A DNA stretch of 32,806 bases from Actinomycetales bacterium (GCA_018969715.1 JAGWXT010000021.1:1-32806), one strand, 5' to 3'; numbered from the stretch's first letter, positions 1 through 7,658 are shown. Numbers and translations: made by a program. Notes: generated from the sequence alone by a model not told the origin.

Positions 1-60
1 GTGCGGTGGGGGTGGGAGCGGTGGGGGTGGGTGCGGTGAGGGTGGGTGCGGTGGGGGGGC
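1..60. repeat. 15-bp tandem repeat coding a Pro-Thr-Ala linker; G-rich on plus strand
   Basis: About four copies of a 15-bp unit (GTGCGGTGGGGGTGG with point changes) span 1-60. On the minus strand each encodes five residues of the T-A-P-T-P type in the kgd linker. The plus strand has many closely spaced runs of three or more G, so it could form a G-quadruplex; on the mRNA the repeat is C-rich. Confidence 0.8.
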
Positions 61-235
61 TTGGATGTGTCGCGCCTTCCGGAAGGGCGGCGAAGTACTC
101 CGCCCACCGGTGGTCAACACTCGTGGGGTCGGCCTGGTAGCGCTCGCGCATCTCTGCGACGAGCCAGGCATTGGGTCCGAACTGCGCTTCGGCTCCGGTG
201 AGATCAGGAGCCGCGGAGAAGGGCTCGGGCGCCAC
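1..235 (-). CDS. kgd: Multifunctional 2-oxoglutarate dehydrogenase E1 / 2-oxoglutarate decarboxylase, N-terminal fragment
   Basis: Only the first 78 codons are inside the window; the gene runs off the left edge. The protein starts VAPEPFSAAP and then carries FGPNAWLVAEM, followed by RYQADPTSVDHRWAEYF. That is the short N-terminal helix motif conserved in actinobacterial Kgd/OdhA (SucA-type) proteins, in which an E2-type succinyltransferase domain is fused to the thiamine-diphosphate E1 domain of the TCA cycle. After the motif comes a Pro/Thr/Ala linker made of 5-residue repeats (TAPTP type), fitting the flexible segment before the catalytic domains. An in-frame TAG lies at 247-245 and GTG 235 is the first start after it, so the start is well constrained. 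No Shine-Dalgarno is visible, but TAGGCT ends six bases upstream, suggesting a leaderless mRNA. The catalytic domains cannot be seen. Confidence 0.88.
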   Translation of the reverse strand, partial: MAPEPFSAAPDLTGAEAQFGPNAWLVAEMRERYQADPTSVDHRWAEYFAALPEGATHPSPPTAPTLTAPTPTAPTPTA

Positions 236-241
236 GAGGCC

Positions 242-247
242 AGCCTA
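242..247 (-). promoter_or_regulatory. -10 element of kgd, leaderless type
   Basis: TAGGCT on the minus strand fits the TAnnnT actinobacterial -10 consensus. Exactly six bases separate it from the GTG start at 235, so transcription would begin at the start codon. The same geometry recurs at several other genes here. Confidence 0.5.
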
Positions 248-366
248 GGCCGTGTGAGTTCCTGCGGCAGTGGCGGGGAATCCGGGCCGCGGTGGCACCG
301 GTTGATCGGCCGGGGGAAGCCGGGCTGCGGTGGCGCCATCGTCGATGGCGGGGCAGGCTCACGTCC

Positions 367-1239
367 ATGACCGAGCTCGGCACGACCACTCTCATCAGCG
401 GCGGCACCCGGGGGATCGGGCTGGCGGCCGCTGCGGCATTGCTCGACCATGGGCATCGACTGGTCCTCCTCGGTCGCAGCCCCCACCTAGGCGCAGGCGG
501 CACGGGCGCGCGCCATGGATCAGGCGACTCGACCGCTACTGGTGCGGCCGAGGTTCGCGCCCGCCTCCGCGCGCTGCTGGGTCAGACGGGTGACGGGCAC
601 CGCGCGCCTGATGGCGCGGATCCCGTGAGCGCGGAACTCGTGAGCGCGGAACTCGTGAGCGAAGGTCGTGTGCGCGTTGAGTGGGCGGATGTTGCCGACC
701 CGCGCGCGGTGGCCGCCCTCGCCGAGCGACTCGCCGCCACGGGCGTGCGCGTTGATGTGCTCATCAACAGTGCTGGGCTGATGTCGCAGCGCTCCGCGAA
801 GACCCTGCGGACAACCCCCGCCCACTGGCGCGAGGTGATGGGGGTGAACCTCGATGGTGCCTTCCACCTCATCGCGGCCTTCGTTCCCGGCATGGTGGAG
901 CGCCGATCCGGCCGGATCATCAGCCTCAGCGCATGCCTCGGCCGTTTCACCGGTCCGGGCACCAGCGGCGGACTTGCCCCTTACCGGGTGGCGAAGGCGG
1001 CGCTCAACGCCCTGACCAAGAACCTCGCCGCCGAGACCGGCGAGGGCACCCGCGGGATCCTCGTGGATGCGGTCTGCCCCGGACACTGCCGCACCGACAT
1101 GGGGGGCCCGGACGCGCCACGCTCGGCCGCTGAGGGGGCGCAGACGGTGGTGTGGCTGGCAACGAGGGACCCGGGCTCGCGCGAGCACCCGGTGCTGACG
1201 GGACGGCTGTGGGAGGACGGACGGGTCCTCGACTGGTAG
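367..1239 (+). CDS. SDR family NAD(P)-dependent oxidoreductase
   Basis: A 290-residue classical short-chain dehydrogenase/reductase, predicted to be a cytosolic Rossmann-fold enzyme; the substrate cannot be read from sequence. Visible motifs are the nucleotide-binding GGTRGIG (residues 12-18), NSAG (134-137, the NNAG position), Asn161 and the catalytic Tyr-Lys pair in YRVAK (206-210), with the catalytic Ser near 187-189. ATG 367 is chosen because the fold begins directly after it (TTTLISGGTRGIG); longer in-frame starts would add residues with no family match. An unusual feature is a stretch of about 60 residues (roughly 40-100) inserted after strand beta-2, rich in Gly/Ala and holding a duplicated VSAEL. 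The gene is divergent from kgd, with 131 bases between the starts. No clear Shine-Dalgarno is visible. Confidence 0.88.
   Translation: MTELGTTTLISGGTRGIGLAAAAALLDHGHRLVLLGRSPHLGAGGTGARHGSGDSTATGAAEVRARLRALLGQTGDGHRAPDGADPVSAELVSAELVSEGRVRVEWADVADPRAVAALAERLAATGVRVDVLINSAGLMSQRSAKTLRTTPAHWREVMGVNLDGAFHLIAAFVPGMVERRSGRIISLSACLGRFTGPGTSGGLAPYRVAKAALNALTKNLAAETGEGTRGILVDAVCPGHCRTDMGGPDAPRSAAEGAQTVVWLATRDPGSREHPVLTGRLWEDGRVLDW
625..661 (+). repeat. 15-bp tandem repeat inside the SDR gene
   Basis: GTGAGCGCGGAACTC occurs at 625-639 and 640-654, followed by a partial third copy (GTGAGCG). It encodes VSAEL-VSAEL-VSE and keeps the frame. It lies in the inserted segment between the cofactor strands, probably a surface loop, so copy number can change without breaking the fold. 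Confidence 0.85.
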
Positions 1240-1514
1240 GGCCGGCCTCACCGGGCGCCCTCTGCGCACTGGGGTTGAGTCTGTGTTGAGTTCATCTCGG
1301 ATGTCCCTCGATGCAGGGGTGAGGCGCCAGCCCACTGTGGTCGAGCATTGCCCGCGGGATTGGCGTACGTTTGCCTCGTCATCCTGACCTCGGGCATGCC
1401 CGTCAAGCGTGGGCGCGTGCCCGCCCACGCCGACCGCACCGGACTGGACCCCGCTCAGTGCCGCTGAACGCCCCTCATCTCAGCCCAAGCCCAACCCCTG
1501 CGAAGGAGATGTCC

Positions 1515-1889
1515 ATGGACGAGACGTCCCTGCTTCACCTGTGGAACGAGAAGCGCACCCAGATTGTGCTCGCCCAACTCGGGCCCACTGCCGTCCTGAT
1601 CGCGATCGTCGTGCTCGCCGCCCAGGGAACCTTTGCCGATGCCGGTGACTCGGCTCGTTTTCTTGCCGTCGGTGTCGCGGCGATTACCGGCATTCTGGCC
1701 GTGATCTCGCAGTACGCGGCCATTCGGGAGGGCCAAGCGGTCGCCGAAGACCTGGGCCAGATCAGCGACGCCAGCGCATTGGCCAAGGCCATCGCGGGTT
1801 CGAGCGGCTACCTCTCACTGATGCGAGTGGTGGTCACGGTGCTCAGCATCGTCACCTTCGCATTGGTCGTCTGGGCGACTCTGCTCTGA
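1515..1889 (+). CDS. Small multi-pass membrane protein, function unknown
   Basis: A 124-residue protein of no family I recognise. It has a short amphipathic N-terminus (MDETSLLHLWNEKRT) followed by three hydrophobic segments, at about residues 20-38, 48-66 and 102-123. A more polar stretch (AIREGQAVAEDLGQISDASALAKA) between the second and third is probably cytosolic. ATG 1515 is chosen because GAAGGAG sits six bases upstream; another in-frame ATG at 1509 overlaps that ribosome-binding site. The 275 bases before it are non-coding, with a weak TACGTT -10 candidate at 1366-1371. It is followed two bases later by a 43-codon reading frame encoding another small membrane protein, so the two are probably made together. 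Confidence 0.7.
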   Translation: MDETSLLHLWNEKRTQIVLAQLGPTAVLIAIVVLAAQGTFADAGDSARFLAVGVAAITGILAVISQYAAIREGQAVAEDLGQISDASALAKAIAGSSGYLSLMRVVVTVLSIVTFALVVWATLL

Positions 1890-1891
1890 GC

Positions 1892-2023
1892 ATGGACGCG
1901 GCCATCGCATTCGGCATTGTCGCGGCCTTCGCGGCGTCGGTTGGGCTGCTGGTCTTCAAGTACGAGCGGCCCAACCGACGTCGCGACAAGGTCACGGGCC
2001 GCGGCGGCGATTTCGAGGCGTAG
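1892..2023 (+). CDS. 43-residue single-helix membrane protein
   Basis: The ATG lies two bases after the stop of the upstream membrane protein gene, suggesting translational coupling. The product begins MDAAIAFGIVAAFAASVGLL, one hydrophobic helix of about 20 residues. It is followed by a strongly basic tail (KYERPNRRRDKVTGRGG) and ends FEA. By the positive-inside rule the tail would be cytosolic. No family is recognised. The frame is intact, and the helix-plus-basic-tail layout is typical of real bacterial small membrane proteins, possibly a partner of the gene before it. It is short enough to be missed by length cut-offs. Confidence 0.6.
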   Translation: MDAAIAFGIVAAFAASVGLLVFKYERPNRRRDKVTGRGGDFEA

Positions 2024-2119
2024 CCCGGCTGCGGGGCGGATCCATCGGTCACATCCGTCCCATGGGGTCCATCCGTCACGGGACGTCGTGTCGGGTGCGC
2101 AACCTGCGGGGCCGATGCT

Positions 2120-2125
2120 GATAAT
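2120..2125 (+). promoter_or_regulatory. -10 element of the L,D-transpeptidase gene
   Basis: GATAAT is followed by six bases and then GTG 2132, which is codon 2 of the frame opened by ATG 2129. No Shine-Dalgarno is visible. A leaderless start at GTG 2132, or an ATG three bases earlier, fits. Confidence 0.4.
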
Positions 2126-2128
2126 CAC

Positions 2129-3214
2129 ATGGTGATCGCTGCCGTCGCGCTCGCCTTGGCGCTGCTTGCGCCGGGTGCCCTGCCGCCGGCGGAGACTCCG
2201 GCCCCCACAGCACCCGGGGCGACGGCGCCGGCTACTCCCGCACCCGTCACTCCTGCACCCGGGGCGACGGCCCCCGCTGCCCCCGCACCCGGGGTGACCG
2301 CCCCCGCACCCGGAACGACGGCAGAGCCCACGCCCGCGGCGCCCGCCCCGTCCCCGACGCGTGATCCGCGGCTGCGCGGCACCATGCCCGTCTACGTCCG
2401 CGCGGGAGTGAGTCCGGCGAATGGCTCCATTGTCGGCGTCGGGTACCCCCTGAGCGTGCGCTTCTCCGCCCCCGTCACCGACCGGCGGGCCGCCCAGGAG
2501 TCCGTGAGCGTCACCACCAGCCGACCGCTGCCCCGCGGCGGCGTGTGGTCATGGGTGGACGACCGGACGATGATCCTGCGCCCCCGCGGCGACTACTGGC
2601 CCGGCAACACCGAGATCACCGTGCGAGTGGGGCTGCGCGGCACCTATCTGGGCTCCGCCGGCCGCGGCCGGTCATATGTCGGGACCACCCGGCAGACCGT
2701 CCGGTACTCAACGGCCCGGCGGTTCATCGCCGTGATCGATGACAAGGATCTCGTCATGCGCGTGCGGGTGGGGGGCAAGGAGGTCAAGCGAATCCCGGTC
2801 TCCCTGGGCAAGGCGGGATTCATCACCCGCAGCGGCGTGAAGGTGGTCCACGAGAAGTATGAGGTCAAGCGGATGACCAGCGCCGGCATGAACCTGCCCC
2901 CGGAGGAGGAGTACGACGTCATGAGCCCGTTCGCGCTGCGGCTGACTCCCACGGGGGAGTTCATCCACGGCGCGCCCTGGGCGGTGTACCGACTCGGACG
3001 ATGGAACGGCTCCCACGGGTGCACCAACCTGTCGGTTGCGGATGCCCAATGGATGTACGAGCGCGCCATCACCGGGGATGTCGTGGAGACCTACGGCACC
3101 AGTGAGCAGATGGAGCCGTGGAACGGCCTTGGTGGCAGTTGGAACGTCCCGTGGTCGACCTGGCGGTCCCGCTCCTACGGGGAAACCCGGCTGAACACCC
3201 TCATCCCCACCTGA
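2129..3214 (+). CDS. Secreted L,D-transpeptidase with Ig-like domain
   Basis: A 361-residue exported enzyme expected to form 3-3 cross-links in peptidoglycan outside the membrane. The N-terminus (MVIAAVALALALLAPGALPPA) is a hydrophobic signal segment with almost no positive charge. Residues about 22-75 are a Pro/Ala/Thr linker made of APGATAPA-like repeats. An Ig-like domain follows (PVYVRAGVSPANG to about residue 190, including FSAPVTDR and WVDDRTMILRP). The YkuD catalytic domain holds HG at 280-281 and SHGCTN at 295-300, with Cys298 as the catalytic nucleophile. Mycobacterial LdtMt2-type enzymes have two Ig domains; here I see one. The start is ATG 2129 or leaderless GTG 2132. The gene appears to be monocistronic. 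Confidence 0.92.
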   Translation: MVIAAVALALALLAPGALPPAETPAPTAPGATAPATPAPVTPAPGATAPAAPAPGVTAPAPGTTAEPTPAAPAPSPTRDPRLRGTMPVYVRAGVSPANGSIVGVGYPLSVRFSAPVTDRRAAQESVSVTTSRPLPRGGVWSWVDDRTMILRPRGDYWPGNTEITVRVGLRGTYLGSAGRGRSYVGTTRQTVRYSTARRFIAVIDDKDLVMRVRVGGKEVKRIPVSLGKAGFITRSGVKVVHEKYEVKRMTSAGMNLPPEEEYDVMSPFALRLTPTGEFIHGAPWAVYRLGRWNGSHGCTNLSVADAQWMYERAITGDVVETYGTSEQMEPWNGLGGSWNVPWSTWRSRSYGETRLNTLIPT

Positions 3215-3265
3215 CCCATCCGGGGGTGGCCCGGGAGTGCCCAAGGGGGGTCTAGCACCGGGGTC

Positions 3266-3279
3266 GCACCGGGGGGTGC
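3266..3279 (+). terminator. Possible hairpin downstream of the L,D-transpeptidase gene
   Basis: GCACC-GGGG-GGTGC forms a perfect 5-bp stem with a 4-base loop, about 50 bases after the stop. There is no T tract. A direct repeat GTGCCCAAGGGG flanks the area (3237-3248 and 3276-3287). It may be a weak terminator or just GC-rich spacer. Confidence 0.3.
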
Positions 3280-3432
3280 CCAAGGGGTCACGCACCACCC
3301 GGATCCGGGCCGCGCCAACCCCGGCAGCCCCGTGGACGGGGCACCGGCGCCCCCTGAGGGCATATCGGTGGCATCCCCGCCTGCCACCCCCGATCATCGC
3401 CCTTGCACGTTCGGATGGCGTGAAGGGTCGTG

Positions 3433-4656
3433 GTGAGGGGGATGACAACCTCAGTGACGGATCCGCCGCAACCACGCCCACCCCGCCGCAAGCCCGCTGC
3501 CGCGCTGCCCAGTCGGGCATCGCCCGGCACCAGGGATCCGCTGCGCCGGCTACTGCGGGCCAGCAAGGCCATGTCCGAGCGGGACCGCCGCATGATCGCC
3601 GCGGTGCTGTTGAGCGCATGCGGTGATGCGATGGGCATTCCGGTCGATGAGCACTCCGCCGCCGCCATCCGCAATCGGTTCGGGCAGGCTGGTTCCACCG
3701 CACCGCCACGTCCCGGTCGGATCAGTGCGGTCAGCCAACTGCTCATCACCACCATCGACGGCCTCATCCGCAGCGGCGTGCACGGCACCGATGCGGTGTC
3801 CGAGGTGGGTTCAGCGATCCGTCGCTGGGCGGCCACCCAGCGGGCGGGGGGCGAGCGGGCCGGGGGCGAAGGCGAGCCCGCGACCGCCGAGGGCTTGGGC
3901 TGGCTGGCGGGTGTTCCCCAACTTCGGGTGAGGCGGGCCGGTGTCGCCGATCTCGCGCGGCGCATCGAGGCCTTCGACGGCGACCCCGGAACGGCCTCCC
4001 GGCAGCTGGCACTGCCGATGACCGCCGGCACCCGACCCGATCCGACGGCGTTGATTCGGGGGGTGGCGGCCGGGATCCTCCTGCCGGCGATGACCGCCCA
4101 GTGGGTGGCGGCTACGTCAACCCGTCAGCTCGGCGGGGATGTCCTGAGTGCCTGGAGCGCCGCTGCCCTTGCCCACGGCGTCGCCCTCGCCTGCGCGGGC
4201 GAGCCGCTGCCCACGGCTCTGCGGCGGGCGGTTGCGGTGCAGCCGACCGTGCACCCCGATCATCGCCGCGGCGCGTCGACGATCCAGGGGGCGGTGACCC
4301 TCGCCGAGCGCTTCCCGGGCTCGGCGCACCTGTGCCAGCGACTGGCCCGGGATCGACGGGGGGAGTCGACGCTGTCCATCGCGATCTACGCCGCCTGCAG
4401 CGCCGAGACCGCGGGACCGGGGTGGGCGCTGTGGCTGGGCACCAATCACGCTGGTGCCAGCGCCCTGGCTGGCGCCATCACGGGGGCACTGCTGGGCGCG
4501 CAGGACGGCGTGGCCGCCCTCAACCCTCGGTGGCTGCAGCGACTGGAGTTGCGCTTCACCCTGGCCCAGTTGCTCAATGACGCGTGCGTGGTGTGCCGGG
4601 GTGAGGCCGCGAGTGTTCAGGGCCTCGCGGAGGCGTATCCGGCCTCGCCCGGCTGA
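3433..4656 (+). CDS. ADP-ribosylglycohydrolase (ARH/DraG) family protein, catalytically degenerate
   Basis: An intact protein of about 407 residues with the ARH/DraG all-helical fold. It begins with the family pattern CGDAMGIPVDE (about residue 64). It ends with NHAGASALAGAITGALLGAQDG followed by RWLQRLELR, which aligns with the usual NHSGDSDSTGAIAGNLLGA and RWLERLELR block. ARH enzymes remove ADP-ribose using two Mg ions held by Asp/Thr residues. Here the SDDTQ motif reads SAVSQ (3724-3738), the GDSDST motif reads GASALA (4453-4470), and the last LADD is LLNDA. Nearly all metal ligands are therefore gone while the frame is clean. Inferred: a pseudoenzyme, perhaps a binder of ADP-ribosylated ligands. 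The start may be GTG 3433 (GAAGG six bases upstream) or ATG 3442. The PLP decarboxylase follows, with its own promoter. Confidence 0.72.
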   Translation: MRGMTTSVTDPPQPRPPRRKPAAALPSRASPGTRDPLRRLLRASKAMSERDRRMIAAVLLSACGDAMGIPVDEHSAAAIRNRFGQAGSTAPPRPGRISAVSQLLITTIDGLIRSGVHGTDAVSEVGSAIRRWAATQRAGGERAGGEGEPATAEGLGWLAGVPQLRVRRAGVADLARRIEAFDGDPGTASRQLALPMTAGTRPDPTALIRGVAAGILLPAMTAQWVAATSTRQLGGDVLSAWSAAALAHGVALACAGEPLPTALRRAVAVQPTVHPDHRRGASTIQGAVTLAERFPGSAHLCQRLARDRRGESTLSIAIYAACSAETAGPGWALWLGTNHAGASALAGAITGALLGAQDGVAALNPRWLQRLELRFTLAQLLNDACVVCRGEAASVQGLAEAYPASPG

Positions 4657-4682
4657 GCGGCCCTCATCCGGCTGCGCGCGTC

Positions 4683-4688
4683 TATCCT
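4683..4688 (+). promoter_or_regulatory. -10 element of the PLP decarboxylase gene, leaderless type
   Basis: TATCCT is followed by CAAGGG and then GTG 4695, a six-base spacing identical to the other leaderless candidates in this window. Confidence 0.5.
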
Positions 4689-4694
4689 CAAGGG

Positions 4695-6089
4695 GTGGGG
4701 ATGCACGGATGGGGGGAGCAGGCCGAGTCCCTGCTGTCGGCAATCGAGGACTACGTCCGCGACCGGCTCCGCATGGATCCCCCGACACTCGACGGTCCCA
4801 TCGAGCCGGCTGATCTGGCCGCTCGCGCCGGGCGCACCATCACTACCGATGGCATCGGGGAGCAGGCTGCCCTGCGCGTGTTCGGTGAGGTCCTTGCCCC
4901 GGCGACCATTTCCACGGACCACCCGCGCAACCTCGCCTTCATCCCCAGTGCGGCGACGGAGGCCTCCCTGCTGTTCGACCTCGTGGTCGCGGCCTCATCG
5001 ATCTACGGCGGATCCTGGCTCGAGGGAGCTGGCGCCGTTCACGCGGAGAATGAGGTGCTCGCCTGGTTGGCCGGACTGTCGCGCTATCCCGAGTCCGCCG
5101 GCGGGGTCGTCGTCCCCGGGGGAACGCAGGGCAACCTCGCGGCACTCGTGACCGCACGGCAGTGGGCGCGACACCAGCGCGCCGAACGGGGTCTTCCCGA
5201 GCCACGCCGGTGGGTGATCGCCACCAGCGAGGAGTCCCATTCCTCCATCTGGCACGTGGCGCGGGTGATGGATGTGGACGTGCTCAGCGTCGAGGTCCCG
5301 GCCGAAGGCGCGGGCGCCGGGCGCCTCACCGGGCCCCTGCTCGAGGCGGCGGTGCGCGAGCGGCTGCCCCACACCGATGAGGTGTTCGCCGTGGCAGCCG
5401 CCGGCGGCACGACGAACTACGGGATCGTCGATGCACTGGACTCCATCGCCGATGTCACGCAGCGCAACGGCTGGTGGCTCCATGTCGACGGCGCCTACGG
5501 GGGGGCCGGGTTGCTCTGCCCGGAGCTGTGGGAGGTCTTTGCCGGGATCGAGCGCAGCGACTCGTGGATCGTTGATCCGCACAAGTGGCTGTTCGCCCCC
5601 TACGACGCATGTGCGCTGATCTACCGGGAGCCGCGGCTGGCGCGGGCCGCTCACGTCCAGCATGCCTCGTACCTTGAGGTCCTCAACGAGTCCCCGCACT
5701 TCAATCCATCGGACTACGCCGTGCACCTGTCTCGACGCGCCCGCGGCCTCCCGCTGTGGTTCTCTGTTGCCGTCCACGGCACCGATGCGTACACCGCTGC
5801 GGTACGGCAGACGATGGCGGTCACGGCCTATGCCGCGGACGCGGTGCGCGCGCGTCCCCACCTCGCGCTCATCCGCGAGCCGATGCTGTCGGTGGTCGTC
5901 TTCGAGCGGGTGGGGTGGGAGCAGGCCGACTACGACGCCTGGTCACAGGGGTTGCTGGCCGCGGGAACCGCTTTCGTCACCCCCACCCGTCATCGCGGGC
6001 GAACGGTGACCCGGCTGGCCATCGTCAACCCGCGGACGACGCCAGCCGATATCGACACCGTCTTGGACTCACTGCCCGCCTGCGGGTGA
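4695..6089 (+). CDS. Pyridoxal-5'-phosphate-dependent decarboxylase (group II, aromatic/glutamate-type)
   Basis: A 464-residue fold-type I PLP enzyme of the group II decarboxylase family, which includes aromatic-L-amino-acid and glutamate decarboxylases and related lyases. Seen: phosphate-binding GGTQGNL (142-148), the His that stacks on the cofactor ring in SHSS (181-184), HVDGAYGG (263-270) with the Asp that binds the pyridine nitrogen, and DPHKWLF (294-300), where Lys297 forms the Schiff base. Length is normal for the family. The amino acid substrate cannot be assigned with confidence from sequence alone. Starts are GTG 4695, six bases after a TATCCT box, or ATG 4701. Its 3' end converges with the accessory island on the other strand. 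Confidence 0.88.
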   Translation: MGMHGWGEQAESLLSAIEDYVRDRLRMDPPTLDGPIEPADLAARAGRTITTDGIGEQAALRVFGEVLAPATISTDHPRNLAFIPSAATEASLLFDLVVAASSIYGGSWLEGAGAVHAENEVLAWLAGLSRYPESAGGVVVPGGTQGNLAALVTARQWARHQRAERGLPEPRRWVIATSEESHSSIWHVARVMDVDVLSVEVPAEGAGAGRLTGPLLEAAVRERLPHTDEVFAVAAAGGTTNYGIVDALDSIADVTQRNGWWLHVDGAYGGAGLLCPELWEVFAGIERSDSWIVDPHKWLFAPYDACALIYREPRLARAAHVQHASYLEVLNESPHFNPSDYAVHLSRRARGLPLWFSVAVHGTDAYTAAVRQTMAVTAYAADAVRARPHLALIREPMLSVVVFERVGWEQADYDAWSQGLLAAGTAFVTPTRHRGRTVTRLAIVNPRTTPADIDTVLDSLPACG

Positions 6090-6155
6090 CGAGGACCCCG
6101 CCCCCCGTTCGCCGCTGGCGAGAACAGGCTGTCTCGTGAGGATCCTGAGCGACCG

Positions 6156-6992
6156 CTAGATCAGCGAATCGTCAAGATCCAGCAGGTCGGACTCCGATGA
6201 TCCTTCACCCATGTTCATGTACTCCACACGCCAGTGGTCGTTTCGCCTGAGATCCAGAACCGTGAACTCCGAGTCGGGAACAGCGTCACACGACTCGAGT
6301 CCGATGGCTTGAGCGGCGGCCGCTTCTCCGAATGACGTCGCGAAGAGTCGCATGATCCTGCCTACCGTGATCTCACTGGCAGTTCTGGCGGCGACGGCGT
6401 CCTTTGCCGTGTCGTAGACCAAAGTGACCCGAAGCCCATACACAGCCGGGGGCTGCAGGTCGACGTCTCGATCATCGCCGAGGTCGAAGAACACGCCAAC
6501 GAGGTGTTCGTGGACCTTCTGGATGATGCTATCCAAGGAGCGGTACGTATTCCTGCCGTTGAGCGGCGCCTGCTTAAGTGCGTCCTCAAACGCTCGCGGG
6601 AAGGCGGGCCGGCCATACCTGGCGGCCAGCCAACGGCGCAGAAGGCGTCGATTGTCTGGCGACAATGCCAAGGCGACGTCAACAGCGGACGGGTCGTAGG
6701 CGTGGCGGTCGGCTACCTCCACGCGGTCCTCGTGGTTCAGTGACATCCACTGCTCAGTGCCGCCGGGCTTGCGGAACTCAAGGTGAAGCAGTCGCGGATT
6801 CCTTGCTGACCGGTAGGTCCCGATCGGCGTCTCTATGAACTGGCCGAGAATTGCCTCGACCTTGGGACGTCCTCCTGCGAGATCGCAATCGTGCGATATC
6901 ACGACAAGTCGGTGTCTGTGCGGATCAAGTGAATGAGCGACGTGCAGGGGGTGAGAGTTCGACAGCACGCTTCCTTGGCGCCACTCCACCAT
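6156..6992 (-). CDS. Uncharacterised protein with N-terminal SHDCDL motif (third gene of the island)
   Basis: A 278-residue cytosolic-looking protein that I do not assign to a named family. Near the N-terminus it reads QGSVLS and then VVISHDCDLAGG (residues 30-41) and KVEAILG. The compact His-Asp-Cys-Asp motif looks functional, for instance as a metal or nucleophile site, but that is inference. The middle (residues 107-150) is rich in Arg, Leu and Ala (LLRRWLAARYGRP), and the C-terminus is acidic (GEGSSESDLLDLDDSLI). The start is ATG 6992, with AGGG seven bases upstream; GTG 6995 is an alternative. It lies about ten bases after the HTH gene and is the last gene of the cassette. Base composition is lower in GC than the flanks, suggesting transfer. 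Confidence 0.6.
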   Translation of the reverse strand: MVEWRQGSVLSNSHPLHVAHSLDPHRHRLVVISHDCDLAGGRPKVEAILGQFIETPIGTYRSARNPRLLHLEFRKPGGTEQWMSLNHEDRVEVADRHAYDPSAVDVALALSPDNRRLLRRWLAARYGRPAFPRAFEDALKQAPLNGRNTYRSLDSIIQKVHEHLVGVFFDLGDDRDVDLQPPAVYGLRVTLVYDTAKDAVAARTASEITVGRIMRLFATSFGEAAAAQAIGLESCDAVPDSEFTVLDLRRNDHWRVEYMNMGEGSSESDLLDLDDSLI

Positions 6993-7001
6993 CACATGGC
7001 C

Positions 7002-7658
7002 CTACCCGTTCGAAGAGGTGGGCACAGATTCGATCGCCCAAACCGCCGAGGGCGGGGTCGCCGACCGGGATGCGCCGGAGCGGTCATACGCCCGCTGGCC
7101 CGCGAGCGACTCCCGGATCACGGTTGCGACATCCGCCTCCTCAAAGTCACCGCCGGCGATCAAGTCAAGCAGTGACTGTCCGGAGAACAGGCCCATCTTC
7201 AATGCCGCCCCCGGATGCCGCACCTGGGCGGCCTGCAATCTCCGAGCCACGGCTGCCAGTTGTGTCAGGACCTTCGCCGCCGGTGGCTCCGGCCTCGAAT
7301 CACCTGACACCCATTTGTAGACTGCCTGTCTGGACCTTCCTGTTGCCTTGGCGATCTCAGACATACTCAAAGTCAGACACGTCCGAATCTCGTCAATTGC
7401 AACTGCCGCTGCTGGCAGTGCTGCTACTTCCGACGAGGCCGCCGACGAGGCCCATTCAGGTTGTGGGGCCAAGGCTCGTGTGTGAGTGCCGAGCGTGAGT
7501 CCTCGGAGCGACGGACCAGTGAGGCAGGTGCCGCTTCCAACGGTCAATCCAACCGCTGCGTATATGGTCCGCCACTTGCCGCGTCCTCCTGTATCGCGAG
7601 CCTGTGCGGCGCAATCGGAACCAGTGTCCGGTGCTATCGGGTCATGGGCCACGGTCAT
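7002..7658 (-). CDS. Helix-turn-helix protein (second gene of the island)
   Basis: A 218-residue protein. Residues about 88-140 form a helix-turn-helix of XRE/Cro type (IDEIRTCLTLSMSEIAKATGRS, then QAVYKWVSG), preceded by a low-complexity Ala/Ser stretch. The N-terminal 85 residues are not recognised and include a mildly hydrophobic segment near 31-47. The C-terminal part (LFSGQSLLDLIAGGDFEEADVATVI) resembles the small helical domains that follow HTHs in antitoxin-like regulators; this is inference. ATG 7658 overlaps the stop of the upstream TIGR04255 gene (ATGA), so the two are translationally coupled and the start is well fixed. A longer in-frame extension to 7949 exists but would lie entirely over the upstream gene. 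It is a likely autoregulator acting on the repeats at 8478-8524. Confidence 0.68.
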   Translation of the reverse strand: MTVAHDPIAPDTGSDCAAQARDTGGRGKWRTIYAAVGLTVGSGTCLTGPSLRGLTLGTHTRALAPQPEWASSAASSEVAALPAAAVAIDEIRTCLTLSMSEIAKATGRSRQAVYKWVSGDSRPEPPAAKVLTQLAAVARRLQAAQVRHPGAALKMGLFSGQSLLDLIAGGDFEEADVATVIRESLAGQRAYDRSGASRSATPPSAVWAIESVPTSSNG

